64,000 bases of DNA, taken from assembly GCF_030347395.1 (NCBI RefSeq), contig NZ_CP128170.1, forward strand, positions 1,116,001-1,180,000. The letters run 5' to 3'. How positions within the stretch are numbered: the first letter of the stretch is position 1; every line of letters starts with the position of its first letter. This document shows, in pieces, positions 44,151 to 56,657 of the stretch. Source of the stretch: Microbacterium sp. ET2. GTDB lineage: Bacteria; Actinomycetota; Actinomycetes; Actinomycetales; Microbacteriaceae. The notes beneath the pieces were generated by a model that had not been told where the DNA came from, ran no database searches, and saw only the letters and a program-made list of their open reading frames with translations. The position numbers and the translations under genes were made by a program.

Positions 44151-44456
44151 TTACTCCCTGACGTAGAAGTCAACGGCGAGCCGAGTGCGGTACAGTGCCG
44201 CGATACTGGGCGACACCGCGAGATGCGACGGATGGTGACGGTACACCGCGAAAGCGTCGGCGTCGTCGAATTCCAGAGTGAGCACGAGATCGGCATTCTC
44301 GTCTGGGAGAAGGTCATTGAGATCAAGACGCATACTGCGAATTTCGGGAATCTGACCCGGAAGCGGCGACATCGCTTCTACGATTCGCGCGCAGATCCTG
44401 GCCCGTTCGCGGGTGTCGTCGGCATTGACGCGCCACATCACGACATGTCGGAACAT
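44151..44456 (-). CDS. Stress-responsive Dabb-domain protein
   Basis: 101 residues, a complete dimeric alpha/beta-barrel domain: MFRHVVMWRVNADDT at the start and DLVLTLEFDDADAFAVYRHHPSHLAV with the characteristic Tyr-x-x-His-Pro-x-His. Family members are small dimers of mostly unknown function, some acting in polyketide cyclisation or hydrolase accessory roles. Codon use here is AT-richer than in neighbours. It is divergent from the PaiB-like gene at 44576. Confidence 0.83.
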   Translation of the reverse strand: MFRHVVMWRVNADDTRERARICARIVEAMSPLPGQIPEIRSMRLDLNDLLPDENADLVLTLEFDDADAFAVYRHHPSHLAVSPSIAALYRTRLAVDFYVRE

Positions 44457-44504
44457 CTGCTCACTCTCCCGAAATCGCGCCTATCGGACGATCCACCTCA
44501 AATC

Positions 44505-44543
44505 ATAGCGCAATTGTCAGAATATTGCGCAGATTTGCGCTAT
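44505..44543. promoter_or_regulatory. Cluster of TTGCGC sites, probable operator
   Basis: ATAGCGCAA (44505-44513) and TTGCGCTAT (44535-44543) are perfect inverted copies. A third TTGCGC at 44525-44530 is ten bases (one helical turn) from the last. GCGCAAT and ATTGCGC also form a tighter pair. The region lies between the divergent Dabb and PaiB-like genes. Confidence 0.6.
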
Positions 44544-44575
44544 TGTTGCGTGAGCTAGTCGGGATAGGAGGAGCC

Positions 44576-45214
44576 GTGAAGCGAACACCGGCGTTCATGC
44601 TGGAGGAGGCTGCGGAAGTCAAGCGTGTGATCCGTGAAAATCCGTGGGTCACGATCGCCTCGCCCGTCGAAGGATCCGTCGTGGCCTCTCACTACCCGGC
44701 GCTTCTGGAGGAGACTGGCGACGAGTCCATCTCCCTAATCACGCATGTAGGAAGGCCCGACGAAGAGCTACATCGGCTGGGAAGTCGTGAAGTACTCGTA
44801 ATTGTTCAAGGCCCGCACGGCTACGTCTCGCCGAGCTGGTACCCCTCGGGTTCCTTCATCCCTACGTGGAACCACGTGACGGCGCATCTTTATGGCACGC
44901 CTGTCGTGCTGTCAGCTGAGGAAAACCTCCGCGCCCTCGGTGACCTCGTTGACCACTTCGAGAGCCGAGTGGATGCACCCCGTAGTCTTTCGATCGACAT
45001 CGAATTTGCCGCGCGGATGGCCCGCGGGACCGCCGGCTTTCGCATTCCCATCGATCGAGTCGATGCTCGGCTCAAACTGAGCCAGAACAAATCGACTGCG
45101 GACATTCGGGGGGTAATTGCTGGTCTCGAAAGTGACGGCGCATACTCGAATGCTCGGTTAGCCAGCGAGATGCGCCGTATTGAGGCGACACGCGCGGGTG
45201 AGCAGGCTGACTGA
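44576..45214 (+). CDS. PaiB-like FMN-binding protein
   Basis: 212 residues. FMN-binding split-barrel fold of the PaiB family: [59 protein letters not shown], and [13 protein letters not shown]; the C-terminal [23 protein letters not shown] is the PaiB signature. In Bacillus, PaiB is a negative regulator of sporulation and protease genes; the true activity is unclear. GTG 44576 has GGAGGA upstream. Codon use is visibly AT-richer than in surrounding genes, with ATA/TTA-type codons and AAT/TCT use, suggesting transfer. Confidence 0.85.
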   Translation: MKRTPAFMLEEAAEVKRVIRENPWVTIASPVEGSVVASHYPALLEETGDESISLITHVGRPDEELHRLGSREVLVIVQGPHGYVSPSWYPSGSFIPTWNHVTAHLYGTPVVLSAEENLRALGDLVDHFESRVDAPRSLSIDIEFAARMARGTAGFRIPIDRVDARLKLSQNKSTADIRGVIAGLESDGAYSNARLASEMRRIEATRAGEQAD

Positions 45215-45260
45215 AAGGACCGCACGTGCTTCGAAAGAACGCGTCGGGCAGACTGGGGGC

Positions 45261-46901
45261 ATGACGCGCGCAGGACAGCCCGCCGAGGCCTCCGACCTCA
45301 TCGACATCGACGCCCTCATCTCCGCCTACTACGACCGCACACCCGATGCCTCGGTCGCCGCGCAGCGCGTGGCGTTCGGAACGAGCGGCCACCGCGGATC
45401 GTCGCTGAACACCAGCTTCAACGAGGACCACATCCTCGCCACCACTCAGGCGATCGTCGACTACCGGCGGATGGCGGGCATCGAGGGCCCGCTGTTCCTC
45501 GGACGCGACACCCACGGCCTCTCCCTCCCCGCTGAGCGGAGCGCGATCGAGGTGCTGGTCGCCTCAGGGATCGACGTCCGCGTCGACTCCCGCGACTCCT
45601 GGGTCCCGACGCCGGCACTCAGTCACGCGATCCTCACCTACAACCGCGGAAAGGGCGCGGATGACCCGGGCCGGGCCGACGGCATCGTGGTGACCCCGAG
45701 CCACAACCCTCCCGCCGACGGCGGGTTCAAATACAACCCGCCGCACGGCGGGCCTGCCGACACCGATGCGACCGGCTGGATCGCGAACCGCGCGAACGAG
45801 CTCATCGCCGCCGGCCTCGAGGGCGTCGCCCGCACGAAGTACAGCGACATCGACGCCGACACCCTCGGGAGCTACGACTTCCGCGAGGCGTACGTGCGAG
45901 ACCTCGCCACCATCATCGACGTCGACGTCATCCGCTCTGCCGGTGTGCGCATCGGCGCCGACCCTCTCGGCGGCGCCTCGGTGGAGTACTGGGCGCGCAT
46001 CGCCGAGATGTACGAGCTCGACCTGACGGTCGTGAACCCCGATGTGGATCCGACGTGGCGCTTCATGACGCTGGACTGGGACGAGAAGATCCGCATGGAT
46101 CCCTCGTCGCCATCGGCGATGGCCTCGCTCGTGGCCAAGCGGCACGACTACGACATCCTCACCGGAAACGACGCCGATGCCGACCGGCACGGCATCGTCA
46201 CCCCCGACGCGGGGCTGATGAACCCGAACCACTACCTCGCCGTCGCGATCGACTACCTCTTCTCGCACCGCGAGAACTGGCCCGCCGGAGCGGCGGTCGG
46301 AAAGACCCTGGTGTCGTCGATGATCATCGACAAGGTCGTCGCCGGGCTCGGCCGGACCCTCTACGAGGTGCCGGTGGGATTCAAGTGGTTCGTCCCGGGC
46401 CTCCTCGACGGCTCCGTCGCGTTCGGTGGGGAGGAGTCGGCGGGCGCGTCGTTCCTCCGGAAGGACGGCACGGTGTGGACGACCGACAAGGACGGCATCC
46501 TGCTGTGCCTGCTCGCCGCCGAGATCCTCGCGGTCACGGGGAAGACCCCGTCGGAGCGCTACGCGGAGCTGGAGGCCGAGTTCGGGTCATCCGCCTACCA
46601 GCGCGTCGATGCTCCGGCGACCCCCGAGCAGAAGGCGAAGCTGTCGAAGCTGTCGCCCGATGCGGTTGCGGCGACCGAACTCGCCGGCGACCCGATCACC
46701 GCGAAGCTCTCGCACGCCCCGGGGAACGACGCGGCCATCGGCGGGCTGAAGGTGCAGACGGCGGATGCGTGGTTCGCCGCCCGCCCCTCGGGCACCGAGG
46801 ACGTCTACAAGCTGTACGCCGAGTCGCTGCGCGGCGAAGAGCACCTGCGACAGGTGCAGGAAGAGGCTCGGGCGGTCGTCTCGGCGGCTCTCGAAGGCTG
46901 A
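45261..46901 (+). CDS. pgm: Phosphoglucomutase (alpha-D-glucose phosphate specific)
   Basis: 546 residues, typical of the long bacterial Pgm. Seen: [19 protein letters not shown], the phosphoserine loop [13 protein letters not shown] (Ser147), metal loop [12 protein letters not shown] and sugar-binding loop [12 protein letters not shown]; phosphate-binding loop [13 protein letters not shown] near the end. It interconverts glucose 1-phosphate and glucose 6-phosphate, linking the galactose pathway (galE, galT, galK at 50.6-55.1 kb) with glycolysis. ATG 45261 follows CAGACT and six bases; a longer frame upstream overlaps the PaiB-like gene and is spurious. Confidence 0.95.
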   Translation: MTRAGQPAEASDLIDIDALISAYYDRTPDASVAAQRVAFGTSGHRGSSLNTSFNEDHILATTQAIVDYRRMAGIEGPLFLGRDTHGLSLPAERSAIEVLVASGIDVRVDSRDSWVPTPALSHAILTYNRGKGADDPGRADGIVVTPSHNPPADGGFKYNPPHGGPADTDATGWIANRANELIAAGLEGVARTKYSDIDADTLGSYDFREAYVRDLATIIDVDVIRSAGVRIGADPLGGASVEYWARIAEMYELDLTVVNPDVDPTWRFMTLDWDEKIRMDPSSPSAMASLVAKRHDYDILTGNDADADRHGIVTPDAGLMNPNHYLAVAIDYLFSHRENWPAGAAVGKTLVSSMIIDKVVAGLGRTLYEVPVGFKWFVPGLLDGSVAFGGEESAGASFLRKDGTVWTTDKDGILLCLLAAEILAVTGKTPSERYAELEAEFGSSAYQRVDAPATPEQKAKLSKLSPDAVAATELAGDPITAKLSHAPGNDAAIGGLKVQTADAWFAARPSGTEDVYKLYAESLRGEEHLRQVQEEARAVVSAALEG

Positions 46902-46995
46902 GCCGACCCGTTCACTCACCGGCCTGTCATCGACCGGGGCGGAGCGTACCGAATTCATCCGCCCACGTCGACCCCGTGGGGCATACACTGAGCCT

Positions 46996-47550
46996 GTGAC
47001 CGAGAGCGTCGCACTTACCCGAGGTGCACCCACTCTCCACGATGTCGCCCGCGAAGCGGGGGTGTCGTTGGCGACTGCATCGCGCGTTCTGAACGGGTCG
47101 AGCCGCAAGGTCGCCGACAGCTACCGAGTCCGCGTGGAGGCAGCAGCGACGAAGCTGGGGTACACCGCCAACGTCGCCGCGCAGGCTATCGCGCGCGGCG
47201 CCTCGGCGATCACCGCCTTCGTGGTGAGAGATATGACCGATGCCTCATTCGGTCCGCTCACCCGGGCGCTGTCGCACGAGACCGAGGCGGCGGGACTGAT
47301 CCTCACCGTGGCCGAGACCGGCGGCGACCCCGAGCGGGAGCGCAAGATCCTTCAGACGCTCCGCGGCCAGCGCCCGCAGGGGCTGATCCTCGGAGCCGGG
47401 CTTTCGGAAGACCGCGACCCGGCTGCCGATGAGATCGCCGCACTCCAGGGCATGGGGACACGCGTGGTTCGGATCGGCGATGACGGCGACGCATCCGCGG
47501 CCGACATCGCAACGCGAGCCGTGAGCACTGTTCTGAATCGGACCGCCTAG
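46996..47550 (+). CDS. LacI-family regulator, C-terminal half missing
   Basis: 184 residues against about 340 for the family. The HTH is intact (TLHDVAREAGVSLATASRVLNGSS, with hinge helix and KLGYTANVAAQAIARG). The first sugar-binding subdomain begins (ITAFVVRDMTDASFGPLTRALS) but ends after GMGTRVVRIGDDGD, and the second half of the periplasmic-binding fold is absent. A strong hairpin follows five bases after the stop. It may be a remnant or a constitutive DNA binder. GTG 46996 with TACACT six bases upstream indicates a leaderless transcript. Confidence 0.75.
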   Translation: MTESVALTRGAPTLHDVAREAGVSLATASRVLNGSSRKVADSYRVRVEAAATKLGYTANVAAQAIARGASAITAFVVRDMTDASFGPLTRALSHETEAAGLILTVAETGGDPERERKILQTLRGQRPQGLILGAGLSEDRDPAADEIAALQGMGTRVVRIGDDGDASAADIATRAVSTVLNRTA

Positions 47551-47554
47551 ACGA

Positions 47555-47592
47555 CGACTGCGGCCTCCCGTGGGGGCGGGAGGCCGCAGTCG
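47555..47592. terminator. Bidirectional hairpin terminator
   Basis: A perfect 16-base stem, CGACTGCGGCCTCCCG with CGGGAGGCCGCAGTCG, closes a six-base loop TGGGGG. It stands exactly between the ends of the short LacI gene and the esterase gene. Confidence 0.88.
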
Positions 47593-47599
47593 CATCCGA

Positions 47600-50347
47600 T
47601 CAGTTGAGGACGAAGGTGTACGTCGTGCTGTTGCCCAGCACGTCGTAGACGACCATCGTGTTCTCACCCTGCACGGCCCCGAACACGCCGGGAGCGAGTC
47701 CGTTGACGTCCGACCACGGGTTGTTCGTCAGATCCTTGACGACCCCGTTGATCTCGACCCGGTCGATGCCCACGGCGTCGTACAGCTTGTAGCTGACGGT
47801 GTCGTAGGTGTCACCGGTCGCGACCGACTCGGGCTTGACCGTCGCCTCGGGAGCGGTGACATCGACCGAGAAGGCGAACGAACCGGTCTGCGAGGTGTTC
47901 CCCGCGAGATCCTGAGCGTTGTACTTCACGGTGTAGTCGCCCGAGGGCAATTGGAGTGTCGCCTCGTGCGTGCCGCTCTCGGCGCCGTCCAGCGCCGACT
48001 GCGTGCTCTGCACGAGGGTGTTCCCCTGGTAGATGTTTGAGACGATCCGCTGCAGACCGCCCACGTCCGTGGCGTCGACGCGGAGCGCGACGTCGCGGAA
48101 CGGGCCAGCCGAGTCCGGCGTCACGAGGGAGGCCTCGGGACGCGTGGTGTCGGCGGGGAGGGACTGGAACAGGCGCGGCGCGAAGTCGATCAGGTTCTTC
48201 TGCCACACGTCCCAACCGTGCGGGCCGACCGTGACGCCGTCGAACTCGTACTCGATCCCGAGCTCGTCCAGGACGGGCAGAGAGTTGATCACCGAGCCGT
48301 AGGTGAAGTCGGTGATGTCTCCGGTGTAGAGGCGGTAGAGCTCGGTGCCCGCGTTGATCGCCTCGGCATCGACGCCGTTCGCGCTGCCGAACCCGGCGGC
48401 GAACGTGCCGATCCAGGCGAACTCGCCGGGATAGCCCTTCAGCACCGACACGGTTCGCGCACCACCGGCGGACAGGCCCGCCAGCGCCCGCTTCGCAGGA
48501 TCGGAGCTGATGTTGTACCGCTCCTCCGCTGCCGGGACGACGTTCTCGCGCAGCTCTGCCGGATAGTTGGAGACGTTGCCGTTGGGCATCACCACCACCA
48601 TGTCCTTCAGCGCACCGTCGCGCGAGAGGTTGTCGAGGATCTGACGGGCACGTCCGACCTCGACCCAGTCCGTCCAGCTCTGTCCGCCGCCGTGGTTCAG
48701 CACGAACAGCGGATACGGGGCGGCGCGCTCGGCGTCATAGCCCGGAGGCGTCCAGACGTAGGCGCTTCGTTCCTGACCCGCCACGGCGCTCTGATAGGTC
48801 ATGACCTCCAGGTTGCCGCCCTCGCCCTCCGGCACGTCGGAGAGAAGACGCGAGCCCTCACCCTCGACGAGGAAGGTGCTCCAGGCCGGCTCCGACGCGA
48901 CGCTGGTGGGGTTCGAGGCGTCCTTCACCGACTGACGATCGACGATGAGCCGGTAGTGGTAGAACTTCTCCTCCAGCGGCCCGACGGTGGCGCGCCACCG
49001 GTCGCCGACCTTCTGCATCTCCACGCGCAGCCAGCTGCCGCCGGGTGCCCAGTTCGCCCACACCGACACGTACTCGGCATCGGCGAACTCGGTCGTGGTC
49101 TCGAAGGTGACGAAGCCCTCGTCGTCGATGAACGGGGTCGGCGTGGTTCCCGGTGCGGGCGGCTCGAAACGCTCCGTCAGCGCGGTGTGTCCCTCACTCA
49201 TCCCCGGATCGGAGGCCTCGCCCGTGAAAAGCCGCGGCGCGAAGTCGATCAGGTTTTCCTGCCAGGCGTTCCAGTTGTGACCGGCGTCGGGATTGACACC
49301 GTCGAACTGGTACTCCAGTCCCGCTGCATCGAACGCCTGGAGCGAGTCGTAGACGTCGTTGTAGGCGATGTCGGTCTTGTTTCCGACGTACACCCGGAAC
49401 AGATCGGTGCGGTTGTTCATCTGACGAACCGGGATGTCGCTGAGATCGCCGAATCGTCCGGCACCGAATGTCGCGATGCTCGCGAACTGGCCCGGGTGAT
49501 CACGGAAGACCTCGAACGCCTGTCCGCCACCCATCGAGAGCCCCGCCAGAGCGCGGTTCTTCCTGTTGGGCGAGACGTTGTACGCGTCCTCGACGGCGGG
49601 AACGATGTTCTCCAGCAGCTCCGCGGGGAAGTCGGGCACGTTGCCGTTGCCCATCACGACGAGCATGTCGGCGAGTTCGCCACGCAGCCACAGGTTGTCG
49701 AGGATCTGCTCGGCTCGACCGACCTCGACCTAGTCGCCGAAGGTCTGGCCTCCGCCGTGCTGCAGGTAGAGGACGGGGAACTTCTTGCCCGTCGCCTTGT
49801 AGGTCGGCGGCACCCAGACGCGCGCCTCGCGCTCTTCGCCGGCGACCGAGGAGTCGTACGTCAGCGTCTCGATCGTTCCGGCCGGCTCCGGTGCGTCCGC
49901 GAGCAGCGCCGCCGATTCACCGGGGATGAAGAAGGTGCTCCACTCCGGCTCAGAGCCGACGCTTGTGGGGTTGGTGGGGTCCTTGAAGACTTTGCTGTCG
50001 TCGCCGGTGATCTGGTAGTAGTACAGCCCGGGGTCGAACGGCCCGTAGGTCGCCGTCCAGTTCGCGCCGCTTCGTGTGAGCCCGATCTGCGCCCAGTTGT
50101 GCGACGGGCCGAAGTTGCCTTCGACAACCACCTGCGACACGGGGCCGATCGCCTCTTCCACGGCTGCGTTGGGAACTGAGATGCGCAGGTAGCCGTCATC
50201 CTGCGACACCACCCACTCGCTGGCGGCTGTGGCCGGTTGTGCCACACCGATCCCTGCAACGGCGACGGCTGTCGCCACCGCCAGGGTGAGAACCCGCCTC
50301 ACCCAGGAAGAGCGGCGTCCCTGCCGCTCTCGCATTGTCGTCTTCAT
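47600..50347 (-). pseudogene. Secreted tandem esterase (two Fes/EsteraseD-like modules) interrupted by an in-frame amber codon
   Basis: The frame from ATG 50347 to 47600 is continuous (916 codons) except for TAG at 49732-49730, codon 206. Layout: signal peptide (RRVLTLAVATAVAVAGIGVA), an E-set/CBM48-like domain, an esterase module with ALAGLSMGGGQAF, a second E-set domain, a second esterase with ALAGLSAGGARTV, and a C-terminal Ig-like domain. In the second module the same site reads GGGQSWTDWVEVGRA; in the first it reads GGGQTFGD-stop-VEVGRA. A TGG to TAG change is thus the simplest cause. Without readthrough, a truncated 205-residue secreted product is made. Family members hydrolyse esters on plant polysaccharides, mycolates or siderophores; which one is not known here. 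Confidence 0.85.
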
Positions 50348-50469
50348 CGATCTCTCTCTCATTCGGTGAGTCCGACCACCCTGTCCACGGCCTGCAGTGC
50401 CCACATTCAGCCGTGTCGAGGGGACGGAGGGAGTGGCGGAAGTCACGCCGATGAGACGCCGAAGCTCCA

Positions 50470-50549
50470 TTTACAACGTCGTAAATCCCGTCCGCGCCCC
50501 ATGCTCGTCGGGTCGCCGGACGATGTCAAGGAATTTGTGCAACGTTGTA
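50470..50549. promoter_or_regulatory. Two LacI-type operators between esterase and galE
   Basis: TTTACAACGTCGTAAA (50470-50485) and TGCAACGTTGTA (50538-50549) are near-perfect palindromes with a central CG, the hallmark of LacI-family sites. They lie in the 270-base gap between the divergent esterase (50347) and galE (50618). The rest of the gap shows no gene. Confidence 0.7.
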
Positions 50550-50617
50550 AGGATCGACGTGGAATCGACGCGGCCGCGCAGCCCGAGCTGCGTGCGCCGG
50601 TGCGGCAGGATGGAGCC

Positions 50618-51598
<981 letters not shown>

Positions 51599-51603
51599 CC
51601 AAG

Positions 51604-52611
51604 TCAGCGCCGGGCAGCGGTGCTGTCTCGGACGATGAGCGTCGGAGTGAGCGTCTCGACGACCGGCGCAGTGACGGCCGTGGATTCCACATCGTCGATG
51701 AGGACGGCGACGGCACGCGCGCCGAGGGCATCGAAGTCCTGCCGAACGGTCGTCAGCGGAGGACGGTACTGCGCAGCATCGGCGATGTCGTCGAAGCCGA
51801 CCACGCTGACATCACGCGGCACCTCCCGGCCGGCCTCGGCCAGCGCCCGCAGGGCGCCGAGCGCCATCTGGTCGTTCGCGACGAACACGGCGGTGGCATC
51901 CCCCAGGCTCCGGGCGGCGGCATGACCGGATGCCGCGCTCCAGTCGCCGCGCACCGGGGCGGGTGCCTCGAGCGCGGCCTCGGCGAGCGCTGTCCGCCAT
52001 CCCCGCTCCCGCTCTCGTGCGGCGAACGAGTCGGACGGACCGGCGATGTGCGCGATGCGGCGATGACCCAGGGTCAGCAGGTGAGCGGTGGCCGCGGCGG
52101 CCCCCGCCGCATGGTCGGTTTGGACGACATGCACTCCCGAGGACTCTCCCGCGCGTGACCGGGGAACGGCGGGCGCGTCGACGAGCACCAGGCGGAAGCC
52201 CGCCGCCGCAGGAACGGCCGCCGCGAACGGCGTCGCCTCGTTCAGCACGACGGCGCCGTCTACTCCCTGGTCGGCGAGCCGCGCGAAGGCGTCATCGGCA
52301 GACTCCGGGCCGGCCACCGTCGCGACGGCGAGACCGTAACCACGCCCGGCGGCGGCTGCCGCCACGGCCTGGAGCATGCGGGAGTTCCCTACGGTGGCGA
52401 GGGTGGCTACGACCAGGCCGATCGTGTGGGTGCGACCGGTGCGCAGCGCACGCGCGGCGCGGTGCGGGCGATAGCCGAGCCGGGCCATGGCCTCCTCGAC
52501 CCGTGAGCGCGTCGCCGGATCCACCCGCGGGCTGGCATTGACCACCCGCGAGACGGTCTGGCCCGACACCCCGGCCGCCGCGGCGACATCGGCCATCGAC
52601 ACTCGACGCAT
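51604..52611 (-). CDS. LacI-family transcriptional regulator of the gal cluster
   Basis: 335 residues, full length. HTH MADVAAAAGVSGQTVSRVVN (residues 6-25), hinge YRPHRAARALRTGRTHTIGLV, periplasmic-binding fold with GVDGAVVLNEATP, LLTLGHRRIAHIAGPSDSF, VFVANDQMALGALRAL and SVVGFDDIADAAQYRPPLTTV. ATG 52611 has GGGAG. It lies between galE and the divergent galT, whose promoter carries a matching operator, so it is likely the galactose regulator, and autoregulated. Confidence 0.9.
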   Translation of the reverse strand: MRRVSMADVAAAAGVSGQTVSRVVNASPRVDPATRSRVEEAMARLGYRPHRAARALRTGRTHTIGLVVATLATVGNSRMLQAVAAAAAGRGYGLAVATVAGPESADDAFARLADQGVDGAVVLNEATPFAAAVPAAAGFRLVLVDAPAVPRSRAGESSGVHVVQTDHAAGAAAATAHLLTLGHRRIAHIAGPSDSFAARERERGWRTALAEAALEAPAPVRGDWSAASGHAAARSLGDATAVFVANDQMALGALRALAEAGREVPRDVSVVGFDDIADAAQYRPPLTTVRQDFDALGARAVAVLIDDVESTAVTAPVVETLTPTLIVRDSTAARR

Positions 52612-52648
52612 GCCTCACTCCCCCGACGCAACTCCGGCATCCCGTACA

Positions 52649-52693
52649 TGTTGACGTTACCACGGGGGCTCCGGTACCGTGTTGACGTGAACA
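52649..52693. promoter_or_regulatory. LacI-type operators and leaderless promoter of galT
   Basis: TGTTGACGTTACCA at 52649-52662 and TGTTGACGTGAACA at 52680-52693 share TGTTGACGT. The second is a near-palindrome and covers the galT start codon. The minus-ten TACCGT (52675-52680) is six bases from GTG 52687. Bound repressor would block both galT and its divergent lacI. Confidence 0.7.
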
Positions 52694-53888
52694 TGCAGGA
52701 GTTCGGCGCCCCCGATGTCGCGTCGACGACCCCCGACGCCGAAATCCTGACCGGCGGCGTCACCAAGCGATCGACCCGCCTCGCCGACGGTCGGGAGCTG
52801 ATCTACTTCGACGATCCCGATACGACGCTCGGGCCCGACCGCTCGATCGACGCCCGCACGCTGGATCCGCGGCCCGAGACCGCCACGATGCGCCTGGACG
52901 TTCTGACCGGCGACTGGATCTCGGTCGCCGCAGCACGCCAGAACCGCGCCTTCCTCCCGCCGGCCGAGCTCGACCCCCTCGCGCCGCAGACGCCCGCAAA
53001 CCCGTCGGAGATCCCCTCGCGGTACGACGTCGCGGTCTTCGAGAACCGGTCGCCCTCGTTCGGTCCGGCCCTGCGCACCGCGCACGGCGACGCTCCCGCC
53101 GCCGTCGACCCGCCACGCGACCTGGAGGATCTGGCCGAGCTCTCGCTCGGCCGCACCCGCAGCTCCGTCGGCCGCTGCGAAGTGGTGTGCTTCAGCCCCG
53201 CCCACGAGGGTTCGTTCGGCACGCAGACACCGACCCGCGCCCGCACAGTCATCGAGGCCTGGGCCGACCGCACCGCCGCCCTGTCGGCCCTTCCCGGGAT
53301 CGAGCAGGTCTTCCCCTTCGAGAACCGCGGCGAGGCCATCGGCGTCACCCTCGCCCACCCGCACGGGCAGATCTACGCCTACCCCTACGTCACCCCGCGC
53401 ACCCAGCAGCTCCTCCGCTCGCTGGAATCGGCCGGCCCCGACCTGTTCTCACGCATCCTCGACAGCGAGCGGGAATCGGACCGCGTGATCCTCAGCGGTG
53501 AGCACTGGACGGCCTTCGTGCCCTTCGCCGCGCGCTGGCCGATCGAGGTGCACCTGCTGCCCCATCGCCACGTGGCCGACTTCGCCGAGACCAGCTCCGA
53601 CGAGCGCGATGAGCTCGCGCCGCTGTATCTGCGGCTGCTCCGCGGCATCGACGCCCTCTACGACTCCCCCACTCCCTACATCGCCGCCTGGCACCAGGCG
53701 CCCGTCCACATCGCCCGCGACAGCGCGCGCCTGCACCTGCAGCTGACCTCGCCTCGCCGCGCGGCCGACAAGCTGAAGTTCCTCGCCGGATCCGAGGCGG
53801 CGATGGGCGCCTGGATCGGGGACATCCCCCCCGAGTCCGCCGCCGCGCGCCTGCGCGACGCCGTCGCGTCCGTCCCCGAGGAAGAGCT

Positions 53889-53892
<4 letters not shown>
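52687..53892 (+). CDS. galT: Galactose-1-phosphate uridylyltransferase
   Basis: 401 residues (ATG 52693 is an alternative). Seen: TLDPRPETATMRLDVLTGDWISVAAAR, then VFENRSPSF, VVCFSPAHEGSF, FPFENRGEAIGVTLAHPHGQIYAYPY with the HPH active-site pair, and a C-terminal EVHLLPHRHVADFAE. It transfers UMP from UDP-glucose to galactose 1-phosphate. Its stop overlaps the GTG of galK by four bases. Confidence 0.93.
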
Positions 53893-56041
<2,149 letters not shown>

Positions 56042-56059
56042 CCGCTCGGCGTCGGCCGA

Positions 56060-56653
56060 TCACGGCGCCAGAAGGCGGTCGAGGAGCGTCAGCACCCGCG
56101 CGTGATCGAGACCGGGCTCGAGAAGCCACTGGGATTGCAACCCGTCGGAGGCTGCGATGACGAGAGCGGCGACCTCCCTCGGATCGACATCCTCTCGGAG
56201 CCTGCCGGCCGCTTGATCCCGCGAGACCTGTGCAGCGAGCGCCTCCCGCAACCCTTCGAAGCGTGAGGCCACGAAGTCTCGGGCGACGGGCCGGTCGTCT
56301 TCCATCGCGGCTGCCACGAGGGTCGAGTACAGCTGAACCAGACCCGGAATCTCACGGTTGCGTTCGGCGGAGACCCGCATGAGCTCGGTCGGCGTCATGT
56401 CCTTTGACATCGGCACGCCGTGCTCCCGCTGCGACGCGCGGTAGACCTCGACGAGCAGCTCCTCGAGAGACCCGAAGTAGTGGCGGAGGGCGGCGTGGGT
56501 CACTCCCACTTCGCTCGCGATCGCGCGGAGGCTCGTTCGGTCCGACCCTCGGCGCGCGAAGACCTCGATCGCGCGATCGAGGATCTCCCGCCGCCGCGCG
56601 ATGCCCTTCGGGGAGGCGCCCCGGCTCCCCGGCGCCGCCGGCTCCGCGGTCAT
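56060..56653 (-). CDS. TetR-family transcriptional regulator
   Basis: 197 residues. HTH: ILDRAIEVFARRGSDRTSLRAIASEVGVTHAALRHYFGS, a textbook TetR N-terminus, then a helical ligand domain with the TetR_C6-like VAALVIAASDGLQSQWLLEP. It is the last gene of a three-gene unit with the dehydrogenase (56658) and isomerase (57782), four bases from the former. The palindrome at 58694 is its probable binding site. Confidence 0.9.
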   Translation of the reverse strand: MTAEPAAPGSRGASPKGIARRREILDRAIEVFARRGSDRTSLRAIASEVGVTHAALRHYFGSLEELLVEVYRASQREHGVPMSKDMTPTELMRVSAERNREIPGLVQLYSTLVAAAMEDDRPVARDFVASRFEGLREALAAQVSRDQAAGRLREDVDPREVAALVIAASDGLQSQWLLEPGLDHARVLTLLDRLLAP

Positions 56654-56657
56654 CCGC

